Of a DNA stretch of 64,000 nucleotides, positions 38,975-49,442 are shown piece by piece. Location: the NCBI RefSeq assembly GCF_000002875.2, contig NC_009410.2:944492-1008491 (forward strand). Direction: 5' to 3'. The position numbers were made by a program, and so were the translations under genes. This DNA is from Leishmania infantum JPCM5. Lineage: Eukaryota; Euglenozoa; Kinetoplastea; Trypanosomatida; Trypanosomatidae. The notes under the pieces were generated by a model. The model did not search any database and was not told where the DNA came from. It worked only from the letters and a program-made list of their open reading frames with translations. Within the stretch, counting starts at the first letter, position 1. Every line of letters starts with the position of its first letter.

Positions 38975-40529
38975 AAGGCCGCCGCCGGCTGTGGCGCAGC
39001 GGGAGAAAACGAACTGATAAGGCGAAGGCCAATCAAGACCTGAAAAGCTGTGAGTGCGTGCCTGTGTGTGTGAAATGAGTGCCTGAGGAGCGGTGGCACT
39101 TCGCCACGAAGCTGCGCGCTTCCTCTTCATAGCATCACCCGCCGAAGGAATTCGGTGTTGTGGCGAAGGCCCACTTTAGCACGACGGTGCGGTCTTTATC
39201 TTGCCTTTGCATGCGGGTGTGTGCCGGTGGTGAACACTGTCTGTATGCCTTCTAGGGGCGGCTATGGTAGTAGGTGGGCGCGTGGCGCACTCCCCGCGGC
39301 TGTGAGCGGAGAGCCAGGTGCGAGAGGGGCATCGGGACAGGAAAGAGTCGGCGTCTGGATGCGGCTATCGCAGGGTGCTCTTCCTGCTTTCTCTCTTGCT
39401 TTCTCTTCCAAAGTCGCGCGTGTCGTTTTGTGCTCCTTACAGGGCACGATGCGGCGATACACGCGCGCAGTTCGCGTCTTTGGCTGCGCGGCAGCATTTT
39501 ATGCTATCCTGCTTCTCTTTTCTGTGCATCCGTGCATCTGTGAAGGCGGTGAGGGCTGCAGCCGAAGTCTTACACAGGTTTTGCTCTCATTCCCTTTCTA
39601 AGTCCGAGCCCTTCCCACCTTTGCCTCGCTCCACCATCAACGTTGCCTGCCGCGCGTGTGTGTCTGCTTCGCGTTTCTCTTCACCACTACTTTGCTAGCG
39701 TTCTGTCTGTCTTGCCAACGACGGTGGCTGCGCGCGTCTATCTTTCTTTGTCTAGCTTGTTTTGTATATATTTCTAGTTTCTCTGTGTATGTGCGCGCTC
39801 ATGGAAGCCGGCGTGTGCTGAGACGTACAAGCACCACCAGCCCTGGTAGAAGCGCGACGGAGGTGTGCTCCTCTGCGAATCTGGTGGTGGTGGGGGTGCA
39901 AGGACACACTTACGTGGCGCACGCCTCTTGGCGTTTCGGATGCCACCGTGCTCGGAAAGGCGCATCAGGCTCGCACCCACGCGCGTATACGGAAGCTCAC
40001 ACGACAAACCTGTGCATATGGTCTTTCCGTTGACGCTATTTTTCTCTTACTTTGTCAGTGCTTGTCAGCGCGCAAGGATGCAGACGAAACACACATACAC
40101 ACACACACACACACACACCTATATGTATATAAACATAATGCGCAAGAGTGGAAGGGCTGCGCCTGTTCAGCACACAGCGGAGGAAAACCTGTAAAGATCA
40201 TGTATTCACGGCGCATGAACCGATGTGAAAGCTCTGCGGACGACACAACCGACCTTTTTGAACACTCTCTCACCTGGAGAGCGTCGTCGGCCCTCTGCGG
40301 GTCCACCACCTTGAACCGCCCTTATTTGACAGCCTCCCATGTCTCTCTCCACCGTCACCGATAACCACGACATCACCCGCACCGTGCTTGCATCTCCTCA
40401 GGGACCTCACCGCACGTGTACTCACATCCACGAGGCCTGACAGTGCGAGCACGGTAGCGCTTCTTGTGTTCCTTTCATCAGCTTAGTTTTTGGAACTCAC
40501 ATACTGTGCGCAGTGCGCTCCGCCTTGCC
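38975..40529. other. Intergenic spacer
   Basis: About 1.55 kb, no gene supported. It contains T/C-rich sequence (39380-39420, 39590-39700) and a CA microsatellite followed by an AT-rich patch (40089-40140). Confidence 0.5.
40089..40118. repeat. CA dinucleotide microsatellite
   Basis: An alternating a/c run with one t interruption, followed by a tatatgtatat patch. Confidence 0.85.
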
Positions 40530-40790
40530 ATGCCGCCGCGCACCTCGACCCTTGTGTACGAAGGCGAACCATACTGGATGATGTGCTTGCGTGAGTACGT
40601 CATCCCTGGTGTCGTGTTCATCGTTATGCTGCACTACCTTATTGCCCATGTCTTTCTGCCAATGCGTCGCATTATCCGACCAACTCGTCAGTCTCCTGAG
40701 GAAGTAACGGGCGCACAAGACGGCGGCGAAGCGGCCAGCAGTGATCATGTTTCGGCGCGATCCTGCTCAAAGGCGAAGAAGGGAGCGTAG
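40530..40790 (+). CDS. Small single-pass membrane protein
   Basis: An 86-residue protein from ATG 40530. After ~20 residues containing EGEPYWMMCLREY there is a clear membrane span (VIPGVVFIVMLHYLIAHVFL), then a basic stretch (MRRIIRPTR) and a hydrophilic tail ending in KAKKGA. The positive residues after the span predict that the C-terminus faces the cytosol or matrix. Proteins of this size and form are often subunits of mitochondrial or ER membrane complexes, but no family is recognised. An in-frame upstream extension exists without an ATG that I would prefer. Confidence 0.65.
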   Translation: MPPRTSTLVYEGEPYWMMCLREYVIPGVVFIVMLHYLIAHVFLPMRRIIRPTRQSPEEVTGAQDGGEAASSDHVSARSCSKAKKGA

Positions 40791-41966
40791 CGTGCAATGG
40801 ATGTCGCGTGCACACGCTCGCGTTTCTCACTGTCATGCCGTGCGTATCGACCGAGGAAAAGTAGAAGAGCGCCGCCGTGTCGAGGGCGTGATGCTGTCCG
40901 TCGGTGTGGCGATGTGTGTATATGTGTGTTCCTTGACATTTGACATCACAGCCTCGTCACCGTGGCGTCTCTGGCGGATTCTGCTTCTTCGCACCTCGCG
41001 CTTCCCTCCGTACCTGAGCCTTGGGAAAGGCTCGCGCCGCCACAGCCACAGCCGTTCATCTGATGCGCAGACAATGCGGAGAATCACATTCCCACGAACT
41101 GGGCAGGCCCACGAGAGCGAGGGAGGGGGGAGGGCAGGGAGGTGTGCCAGGTAGCGATGCATTAAATAGCGTGCGCATGGCTCTCTAAGGGAACACACCG
41201 GATCGTTAGCATGGCACAGTCAGTGTCCCCCTCCGGCTTGCTCTGTCGGTCTGTCTATGTCGACTGCAACGCCGTTGTGGCACCGCTCTCATCTTGCTTT
41301 TATTTCCTTCATGCTCCGCAGCGTCTCATCTTAAGGAATGAAGCGCAGTGCGTCGCTCGCTCTTGGAAAGATGTCTTTGTGTGCCCCTTCCTCCCCCTGT
41401 GCTGGTATTGCAGTGCTCCCTTCCATCGAGTGCGTGCGCGTGCAGCTCTCCGCATGTTGGATGCAAGAGACGTGCGGCCGGCTCATCCCCCCCTCTTCCC
41501 CGACGGCCCTATCGGTTGGCGGGAACACCACTGCAGCCGTCGCCAGAAGGCTGGCTGCTGAGCCTGTTCTCTCATCGTTCAAGCAGAGCATTGCATGTGT
41601 TTCTCTCAGTCTGTGTTTTTGTGCGCGCGCGGCGGTGGCGACGCGTGCACGCACTCGCCCCTGCTTTTTCTTGCTGCCAACACAACCGCTGTCTCTTTCC
41701 ACACTGCTGTCCTCTGGTTCACATGTTTTCGTAGCGCTGTACTCCTCTCTTGGCGCCCGTGCTGTCGCTGGAGCGCATTAAAATCGCATTCACCGCTCAG
41801 CTGTTCCACCGCGCACGCCCACGCTCCACACACGCGCTCTTCACTCCACATCTGCCACTGCTGTACACACGTGCTGGCATCCGCCAAAGACCCGCTCTTC
41901 CCCGTCGTTCTCGATTCTGCCTCGTTTCTGCCCTCTCAACAGGAGGGCTGTGCGACACCAGGCAAA
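40791..41966. other. Intergenic spacer
   Basis: No gene supported. The spacer is pyrimidine-rich at 41560-41740, and a long open frame reads from it into the next gene without domain features in its upstream part. Confidence 0.5.
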
Positions 41967-43517
41967 ATGACGGATGCGCTTGCGAAGCCGATCCGTGTGT
42001 GCGTGCTGGCGTGCTCCTACGAGGGCTCTGACAGCGAACTGAGGGCTTACGAAGGCGATCTGATACAGACCCCGCAGAACTACTTCTGCTCCGAGGATGC
42101 GCAGTGCACATTCCACCTCGAGCTGATCAAGAAGGCAACCACGTACCGCCAGATACGGCAGCTCGTCATGTCCGGCAAGTTCGACGTCTTCTACAACCAG
42201 TGCGATGGCGCTAAGGATGAGGACCGCGCCGGCGTTGAGGTGGTGGAGGCGCTGGAGGAGTTTAAGGTACCGTACACCGGGGCCATATCCAAGTACTACG
42301 AGATGTCGAAGCCGGATATGAAGCTGGTGGCGTACTACTACAACATCGCGACCGCCAACTACGTCGTGCTGGAGCCGGGCGCTGACATCGAGAGGCTGTG
42401 CGGTGATCTTCAGTTCCCTTGCATCATCAAGCACATCTCCGGCTACAGCAGTGTCGGGATGGACAAGAGCTGCAAAGTGCACGACATGGCGCAGCTGGTG
42501 GACCGGGCGACACGTTTCATGGCAGAATACCAGTTTGCGCTGGTCGAGGAGTTTGTCAGCGGCGACGAGGCGACGATTCTCGCCTGCAGCGACTCTACCC
42601 AGCCGGAGGGGGTGCGGGTGTTCCCGCCGGTGCAGGTCGCGTTCCCTGAAGGCGAGGACTTCAAGCACTTTCAGCTCAAGTGGGCCTCGTACGAGGGGAT
42701 GCAGTGGACGCAGGTGCCCCAGGAGGATCCGGCGTTGCAGAACATGATCGACATCGCCCGCTCCGCCTTCAAGCGCATGATGGGCGGCATCGGTTACGGC
42801 CGCATCGACGTCCGCATTGACCGCCAGAACAACAACAGAGTTGTCTTTCTCGAGATCAACCCCAACTGCGGCATCATGTACCCGTACGGCCAGGAGGGGT
42901 CGGCAGATTGGATATTGCGACTCAACAAGGGCTTTCAGCAGCGCGAGTTTGCCATGCTGCAGATCCGTGAGGCGATTACCCGCTGCCAGCAGCAGCGGCT
43001 CTTGTACGTCCGTCGATTTGACCCGGTGCGCGGTTACCACCTGCGCGCGGCGGAGGACATCAGCGTTGGCACGATCATCTTCCAGGACGAGTGCCGTCCC
43101 GTGCGGCTGTGCACAAAGCCGTACGCGCGACAGCACTTTTCAAAGGCGGACTACGTGGACTTCCAGCACAACGCCTGGCCAGTCGGGCGCGACGGGCACT
43201 ACTACGCGCTGTGGGACCACGACCCAGCCCAGTGGCGTGCCTTCAACCACTCCTGCGAGCCCAACATGTCCTTTGCGCCGATGCGGTCGCTTGACGTCGT
43301 GGCGCTGCGCAACATTCCAAAAGGCGAGGAGCTGACAATGGACTACCGGCAGTTCATGGACTCCACCATGCCTGGGTTCCAGTGCAACTGCGGCACCGAG
43401 AAGTGCGAAGGGTTCGTGTCACCAGGCTCCCTCACTGACTCGCCAACGACGAAGATTGCGAGCCAGCCCACCGTGGTAATGCACCAAAATATAGCCGCGA
43501 ACCTGAACCTCATCTAG
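41967..43517 (+). CDS. ATP-grasp ligase (D-Ala-D-Ala ligase-like) fused to a SET domain
   Basis: A 516-residue protein from ATG 41967. Residues ~1-325 form an ATP-grasp ligase of the D-Ala-D-Ala ligase type. The N-terminal lobe has FDVFYNQCDG and VPYTGA; the ATP lysine is K155 in IIKHISGYSSVG, the β-strand VEEFVSGDE follows, and the metal-binding FLEINPN (E296, N298) comes last. Residues ~345-490 form a SET domain: FNHSCEPN (426-433), the ELTMDY motif and a post-SET zinc motif (CNCGTEKCEG). Both halves keep their key residues. ATP-grasp ligases join a carboxylate to an amine; SET domains methylate protein lysines. The two in one chain suggest a protein or peptide modification pathway. Substrates are unknown. 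There is no targeting signal or membrane segment. Confidence 0.88.
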   Translation: MTDALAKPIRVCVLACSYEGSDSELRAYEGDLIQTPQNYFCSEDAQCTFHLELIKKATTYRQIRQLVMSGKFDVFYNQCDGAKDEDRAGVEVVEALEEFKVPYTGAISKYYEMSKPDMKLVAYYYNIATANYVVLEPGADIERLCGDLQFPCIIKHISGYSSVGMDKSCKVHDMAQLVDRATRFMAEYQFALVEEFVSGDEATILACSDSTQPEGVRVFPPVQVAFPEGEDFKHFQLKWASYEGMQWTQVPQEDPALQNMIDIARSAFKRMMGGIGYGRIDVRIDRQNNNRVVFLEINPNCGIMYPYGQEGSADWILRLNKGFQQREFAMLQIREAITRCQQQRLLYVRRFDPVRGYHLRAAEDISVGTIIFQDECRPVRLCTKPYARQHFSKADYVDFQHNAWPVGRDGHYYALWDHDPAQWRAFNHSCEPNMSFAPMRSLDVVALRNIPKGEELTMDYRQFMDSTMPGFQCNCGTEKCEGFVSPGSLTDSPTTKIASQPTVVMHQNIAANLNLI

Positions 43518-43918
43518 ATGGGTTTGTGCCCTTCGCACACTCCTTACCTTTTGTTACCTGCGCACGCGTGTGCGCACCTGCTTTGGTGTCTGTGCTTCTT
43601 TGTGTGCCCATATCCGCGTATATTCTTTTGCTTTCGTACTTTGTTTCCCTTGCTTGAGTGCGTGTGCGTTCCTCTCACGTTCGCGGAGGATCTCTTCTCG
43701 TCCTCCTCGGGTGCTCTCCACGTGGTGCAGCGTACACCACCACTCATGGCGGCGCATGTCCCCCTGCCCTCTTGCGCTGGTTTGCATGTCCGACTTTGCA
43801 AGTGAGTGAGCACCGCGAAGTTGCGCGCACAGCCCTCTCCCCCTTCTATCTCTCTCTTCCCGTCTGCGTCTGTGTGTGCGTGTACGCAGGCAACTGCTTT
43901 CGCGTTTTCGAAGAGGAC
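43518..43918. other. Spacer between the SET-fusion gene and repeat copy B
   Basis: Pyrimidine-rich and GT-rich sequence, probably the 3' untranslated region. No gene is seen. Confidence 0.5.
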
Positions 43919-44835
43919 GGGTGACTCGCAGCGGCAGCGTGGCGTGAAGACGGTGTGCTGCCTGTCACTGCGCTCGCGTTGTGGCGTGCCCCTCCCCCGC
44001 CCCCGCCTGTGCTTGCTGTGAGGGGGTCCGGCCTGGCGTTGTGCCCGGCATGCGAGGCGAGGTTGGCGGATGGGTCGAGGCTGAGAGCGCGCCTCGTCTC
44101 ACTCGCGGCGCGTGCGCCTGCCCCGCCGAGTGTCCAGCGCTGCCTCCCTGTACGACCCCTCAGGGGAGGGCGTGCCAGGGGCTGTCTCTGCGCAGGCGCC
44201 GCCGACCACAGCTTGCATGGTGCATCGCATCGAAGCACGGCATGCAGAGGGGAGGGGCGCACGCGTGATAGACGCAAGAGACGCGAGGGGGTGCATATGA
44301 ACCAGCCCCCAAGAGTGCGTGCGTGCGACATGCGCGGGAAGCCCGACGAGAGCGCCCCGAACTGCACCGTCGGGTCCTGCAGACTCCGACGTGGAGAGTT
44401 GCCGCAGGGTACTGTTTGTCTGCCGTGGCTGGAAGCCGCGGAGGGAGAAGCACGGCACACAGGCAGCGTGTGCAGGCCCTCAGAGGGCCGTGGCCTGCAG
44501 CTGACGAGCTTCCTTCTCGGGCCCGTCCGGCACGCGGCTAGACCACCGCCTGTTTGGCCACACGATATAGACGCCGCTGCTTCCGCCGCGGAGCAGGGGG
44601 CTGGACGCGGCTGGCTTGGATCCAAGGCATGTGCCCCCCCCCCCCTGAGGTCCGTGTGGCGCCGACCGCGCGGCAGGTATGCAAGGAGGGGGCGAGGAGG
44701 GACGAGCAGAGTCTGTTAGACGCGTGACCCAGTTCGACGACAGGCCGGCTCGTCCTTGACGACCCGGATGGGGCCGCGGTGCGACAGAGGTGTGGTGAGC
44801 TGTGGTTGTGCGCGCGTACGCTTGCGGACTTGTTG
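43919..44835 (+). repeat. 917-base repeat, copy B
   Basis: Nearly identical to 33206-34122, in the same orientation, 10,713 bases downstream. It starts abruptly inside the element (the sequence upstream of copy A is not shared) and ends at the same 3' position as copy A. I see three substitutions (a c/t at ~44629, a g/a at ~44705 and a c/t at ~44753). The abrupt left end fits a 5'-truncated retroposon or a gene-conversion tract. Confidence 0.72.
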
Positions 44836-46241
44836 TTCATAACGGCACGCTGTAGACAAACATGGCATTTCAGGGCTGTTGTTGTATGTGGTCGAATGTC
44901 GGTGAGCGGCCTATCTGCGTGGAGTGAATGGCGTGTGGGTGAGGGCACTGACGAGGTTGTATACGGTGCCTGCCGGCATGGATGTGGGAGAGTGTGGGTA
45001 GATGCCTTTCATAGAAGTCACTAGCAACCGATAGAGCGATAAAGAGGAGAATTTCTGCCGTGTCAGAGCTGCCTAGACCGGCTCAGGAATCCAGTAAAGT
45101 TGTGTGTGCCTACGCTTGTCTTGCTCCCCTCCTGCACACCCGAATAGCGGTATCGAAGATAAGCGTACCTGGCGTAATTTCACCCCCTGTCGCGATGCTT
45201 CCCTCTGTCGATTCTTGGCTTGTATCTCGCTGCCACTGCCTCCTCTGTGCGATCGGTGCAAAGGAATGAACAGAAAGCATTCCATGTGAAGTGGTCGTTG
45301 TACACACAGCTCCGTCGAAAAGGATTGCGATAAGGCTTGCGGGTGGGGGGGGAGGGGAAGTGGCCAGAGCGAGAGGGAGAACGCGTGAGTCGGGAGAGCG
45401 CGAAAAGCTACAGGATTTGCATGGGCCTCTCTTCATAGATATTTTCTTTCTTTCTCTGCTGAGTGAATGGCCATCGCTTCTGTGCTTGTGCCTTGCGTGT
45501 GCCACGGCGTACTCAGTCCACGGCTACCTAATCAATGGATGGCGAGCATCGTGGAGGAGGAAGCGATGGAGCAGGCAGGCACCCTGACGTCCACGGAAGC
45601 ATCGGCACACGCCACCTTTACACGGATGAGGGGGAGATTAGCGGAGGCGTGCTCTCCTTCACCCGAGCTCACGCATATATAGATGGATGGACACGTAAAG
45701 AAATAGAAAGTGGAAGGAGAGTGAGGAGAGCCGGCGATGGTGCGCTGACACAAACGCGACGTGCACTTCATAGAGGCGCATCTTCAACGGCTTTGCTTGC
45801 AGAGCCCTTGTCGCTCACTTCATCGAGATAGAAAGAGTAGGGGTAGATGCACCGCTGCTGCCGAGCAGCCTCCTTCGCATGCCGGGAGTAAATCTCTTCT
45901 TCACCCCCCTGCCCTCTATCCCCGTCTGCGGCGCACGCAAAACTATGCTGTGGCCTTCATCACCGCTACCCTCTGTCTCTTCCTCCGCCTCTCATACCAA
46001 TGCGACGCGTTCACACGTGCCTGCAACACGCACATACACACACACACACACACATAGACCAGGGCGGGGGCTTCTCTCACAGCCGCCTTTCTTCTTTTGG
46101 TTTAACGATTTCCTTGCGCTTTTACCTCTCCGCCATTTCCGCCGTCAACGTGTCGGGTGCGAGAGGGCTTCAGCCGTGGAGCATCTTCGCTCACAGAAGA
46201 AATCAACGTCAAAGGGTTGCCTGCATCAGCACGGTGCAGGT
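44836..46241. other. Intergenic spacer
   Basis: About 1.4 kb. It includes a G-rich stretch near 45340-45355, a CA microsatellite (46031-46054) and pyrimidine-rich sequence (46060-46140) preceding the kinase gene. A 47-codon frame (MASIVEEEAMEQAG...) ending near 45682 is possible but unsupported. Confidence 0.5.
46031..46054. repeat. CA dinucleotide microsatellite
   Basis: An alternating c/a run with one t interruption. Confidence 0.8.
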
Positions 46242-47540
46242 ATGGCGACCCCTGTCACGGATCCGCCGAAGATCATCGGCCGCGAGCTTCACCTCGACCG
46301 CCTCATCGGCAGCGGTGGCTTCGGCGAAGTGTATTTGGCTGTTCGCACCAAGTTGGCAACGAATCCAAAGCACAACTTCACGTTCCCAGCGGAGTGCGTC
46401 GTCAAGGTGATGCGGCGAGGGCTCTGCACCGAGGAGGATGTTGCCGCCATGAATCGAGAGGTGGCGACGCTGAGCTCAATGGACCATCCGTACATTGTCG
46501 CCTATATCGGCGCTTGGGTGGAGGCGGCACGCGGGAAGTTCTTCGGCTGCTATTGCCTGGCCATGAAGTACTGCGAAGGTGGAGACCTGCACGGGTTCAT
46601 TGCGCAGTGTATCAAGGCTCACCGCCTTCCCCCTGTTGACGTTGCGGTGCGCATCATGGCACAAGTCTTCTCTGCCCTCAACTACAGCCACTCACGCCGA
46701 CTTATCCACCGCGATATCAAGCCGGGTAATGTGTTTCTGACGCTTCAGAAGAGCGGGGTGCCGGACAAGGCAATGGTGGGCGACTATGGTCTTGTGCGCT
46801 CACTTGAGGCGACGCGGCAGCTGGTCAAGACGCGCGTGGGGACGCCGACGTACATTTCACCTGAGATCGCCGCTGGCGAGGCGTACAGCACCAAGACGGA
46901 CATCTTTTCTGCAGGCACCATGTTCTACGAGCTGCTTTCCCTGCATCGTCCGTTCTGGAAGCGGATGATGACAGACCAGCAGCTGTTTCGCGAGGTCCTG
47001 CACCGCGATCCGATGCCGCAGTTTCGTGCGTACACGAGCTCCGTCTACGGCACTGCACTGGCCGACGTGATTGAGGCGTGTCTTACGAAGCACGAGGCAA
47101 ACAGGGCCACCGCCTACGACGCTCTTGTCCGCCTGACCTCGCCGATCACCGCGTACGTGCTCAAGTACGCCATTCCGGTGTACCCGGAAAAGGACGCGTT
47201 GACGACGTCTCCGCCGCGCCCGCCTGCCGCGTCATCCGCGCCCGACGGTCACGCATCCGCAGCGGATGCGGATGGAGACGCTGCCACGGCGCGTCAACGG
47301 CTAGAGCGTCTGTTCCTTGTCCGCAAAGGCACAGCAGTGGGTGCCAGACTCACGCGCCTGCTGTCGCACAATGCCGAGCTTCTCTTCCAAGTACGCGTCC
47401 TGGTCGCCTGCCGCAGTGACAATACTGACCATCTCGAGAATGGCTTGGCAGAGCTGCTCTGGGCGTTTCCAGATGCAGAGGTACCCTTTCAGGAAGTAAT
47501 CGATTTAGTTATGAGTGACTACCGCCAACTTGCGGAGTAA
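46242..47540 (+). CDS. NEK-like serine/threonine kinase
   Basis: A 432-residue protein from ATG 46242. The kinase domain spans about 15-290: glycine loop GSGGFG (from G23), ATP lysine K55, and HRDIKPGN with D158. The metal motif is DYG rather than DFG (D181-Y182-G183), then a GTPTYISPE activation-segment end. The MKYCEGGDLHGFI hinge and the overall form fit the NEK (NIMA-related) family. NEK kinases regulate the cell cycle, basal body and flagellum in protists, and they are expanded in trypanosomatids. The C-terminal ~110 residues contain a Pro/Ala/Asp-rich linker and a helical domain (RQRLERLFLVRKGTAVGARL). All catalytic residues are present, so it is predicted active. Confidence 0.87.
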   Translation: MATPVTDPPKIIGRELHLDRLIGSGGFGEVYLAVRTKLATNPKHNFTFPAECVVKVMRRGLCTEEDVAAMNREVATLSSMDHPYIVAYIGAWVEAARGKFFGCYCLAMKYCEGGDLHGFIAQCIKAHRLPPVDVAVRIMAQVFSALNYSHSRRLIHRDIKPGNVFLTLQKSGVPDKAMVGDYGLVRSLEATRQLVKTRVGTPTYISPEIAAGEAYSTKTDIFSAGTMFYELLSLHRPFWKRMMTDQQLFREVLHRDPMPQFRAYTSSVYGTALADVIEACLTKHEANRATAYDALVRLTSPITAYVLKYAIPVYPEKDALTTSPPRPPAASSAPDGHASAADADGDAATARQRLERLFLVRKGTAVGARLTRLLSHNAELLFQVRVLVACRSDNTDHLENGLAELLWAFPDAEVPFQEVIDLVMSDYRQLAE

Positions 47541-48572
47541 GGGTGGCTGAGGGACCCCAGCGCTGCCTGGTGGGCTCCTCGCGCTTTTCCGACAAGAGGT
47601 GCATATGCATGTGCGGGCAACATCTTCGCAGATCGCACGGAGGTGTGCTGGCGTACGGCCATCACGCCATCTGCAGCTGTCCGTGGGGAACGAGCATTTT
47701 TTATCTTCTATTCTCAGCTCACTGTTGCCTACCCTCCATTTGCCTCTCGTCTCTCTCTCTCTATCGTTTGAGTTGTACTCTCACCTGTCTGCCCTTAATC
47801 TTGCCCCCTCCTCCTCCCCCTCCCTCCATCTCTTCCCCATTCCTTTGTACCCTTCACCTCTCATTCCCCGCTCTCCTCCTCGCTTCTTGCCTGCTGCTTG
47901 TTGTGTGACTCCAGTCCCCATGTCTCCGTCGCCGCCGTGTGCTGGTGCGTTGCATATGAGGCTTGTCTGCGCCTGTGTGCGCGCAGTGGTACGCACGCAC
48001 CCACGTGGGGCATCGGCAAGTCAATGGGAGCGGGCAGACACACATCGAAGGGCAGCGCACGTCCGTTTCTTCTCTCGTCCGGTATTCCTCTTTGTTTTTT
48101 TTTTATTCTCCTCTGCTGACTCGCCTCCCTACGCCGCCCACTCGTTCTCTCGTTGTAACCCAAGCTGGCTGAGCAGCGCGTGCCTATCTACATATACATC
48201 TATAACTATATATGCACACATTTCTTCGAGCCATGCCCTTTACGGCGGTGCACCACGCTTTCGTTCTCCCACCCCTTCTATGCCGTCCCTGTTGCCCGCC
48301 CGCAGTGTCCACCGTCTCTCCGTCTTCTTTCTTGTTGGCACTGCCTCGCCATGATTATTCTTTTCTCTTGTTCGCTTCTTTGCTTCTCTCTCTGCTCCCT
48401 ACTCCTGTATCCTCTATCTGCGTGTCCCTTCATTCCTTGGCTGCCGCCCTCCTCCCCCCTCCTTCCGCCTGTCGCTCACTCTTCAGAGTGAAAGCTAACC
48501 CCCACAAGGGCAGAGGAGTTGCAGACGAGGCCAACCCCCCAGTCAAGACGAAGCGGTGGCGATGACGGTGGT

Positions 48573-48610
48573 AGCGGTGGAGGCGGTGGAGGCGGTGGAG
48601 GCGGTGGCGG
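48573..48610. repeat. 9-base minisatellite (ggcggtgga)
   Basis: About four head-to-tail copies of ggcggtgga, the last copy ending in c. Confidence 0.85.
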
Positions 48611-48956
48611 CACAACAGGCCTCGTGACAGAAACCAAACAGCCAATAGGGAGCTGCCTCCCATTTGACACCTGCGGTGTCGGCATCACTGGCAGGGGTGC
48701 GGCTGTCTGCCGTCAAGCGGGACGCTACGATGTCCCCACAGCGGCGCGCACGGAGGATGATCGGAAACGACGCGCCGGCACCAACTGCACATCATGAGTA
48801 GCATGTAAGAGCGGCATTACTACCCCTCTTTGCCTCACTACTCCTCTCTCTCGCATCATGTGCGCCACTTTCGCCCTTTCTGCATCCTGTTGATGGGGTG
48901 CACGTCTTCTTGACTCCGCGCCGCGTCAGACCGCAAGGTCGAGCACACGCGCAAGC

Positions 48957-48981
48957 TTTCTCTGTCTTGCTTCTTTACTAG
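48957..48981 (+). promoter_or_regulatory. Candidate polypyrimidine tract and trans-splice acceptor for 48987
   Basis: C/T-rich tract ending in AG at 48980-48981, only five bases before ATG 48987. A very short leader would result, so the real site may lie upstream. Confidence 0.35.
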
Positions 48982-48986
48982 TCATC

Positions 48987-49442
48987 ATGTCTTCCATTGC
49001 TGCCAAGCAGGTGCATCGCCAGCAGCTGCTGCAGCCACGCCTGGCGCTCCCGGCAGGTCGTACCGTCTCTCTTGAAGAGGGGCGGCGTCTTGCCAAATTC
49101 GCGCACGATGAAGAGGATCGGTTGCAATCCGAAGCGACGCGCCTGCTGGAGGTGAAGGAGGCGAGCCCTGTCGTGCTGGAGGAGAACGTCTCGAGGCGCA
49201 TTTTGCTTCTTCGCCAGAAGCAGAACAGCAAGGCGAACGTGAAGGCGGCAGTCGCGTACGCAAACAGACTGCATCGCAAGTCTGCCGTCCAGGCTGAGGA
49301 TGTGACCAAGATGCGCGAGGCAGCTTCGCGAGTGCTGCGACCTTCCTCCAGCATTGGCAGTGCCAGCCTGAAGCAGCGGCGCCAACGCGCAGAGCAGACG
49401 AAGAAGCAGCGGCAGCCGAAACAGGGAAAGAAGAGGCATTGA
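48987..49442 (+). CDS. Small basic helical protein
   Basis: A 151-residue protein from ATG 48987. The sequence is helical with charged heptads. Residues ~30-75 hold EEGRRLAKFAHDEEDRLQSE; residues ~65-115 read ENVSRRILLLRQKQNS and KAAVAYANRLHRKSAVQAED, which could be a helix-loop-helix or histone-fold-like core. The C-terminal 30 residues are very basic (KQRRQRAEQTKKQRQPKQGK), suggesting nuclear or RNA binding. No family is recognised. The coding composition is convincing and the frame is complete. Confidence 0.7.
   Translation: MSSIAAKQVHRQQLLQPRLALPAGRTVSLEEGRRLAKFAHDEEDRLQSEATRLLEVKEASPVVLEENVSRRILLLRQKQNSKANVKAAVAYANRLHRKSAVQAEDVTKMREAASRVLRPSSSIGSASLKQRRQRAEQTKKQRQPKQGKKRH

Larger units (their letters stand above)
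47541..48986. other. Intergenic spacer
   Basis: About 1.45 kb. It is strongly C/T-rich between about 47740 and 47880 and again between 48290 and 48480, with an AT-rich patch near 48187-48218. A Gly-coding-like minisatellite lies at 48573-48610. The open frames here (up to 251 codons) follow the pyrimidine bias and are rejected. Confidence 0.5.

Noticed and set aside
41841..43136. 431-codon open frame on the minus strand
   Set aside because: It is antisense to the ATP-grasp/SET gene, whose motifs are certain. GC-rich coding sequence commonly leaves the opposite strand open.
45541..45682. 47-codon frame beginning MASIVEEEAMEQ
   Set aside because: Plausible as a micro-protein but too short to support without conservation.
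47599..48354. 251-codon frame in a C/T-rich spacer
   Set aside because: Sequence is Leu/Ser/Pro-rich because of the pyrimidine tract; no globular features.
48519..48797. 92-codon frame with a Gly-run
   Set aside because: The Gly-run is the 9-base minisatellite; no other support.
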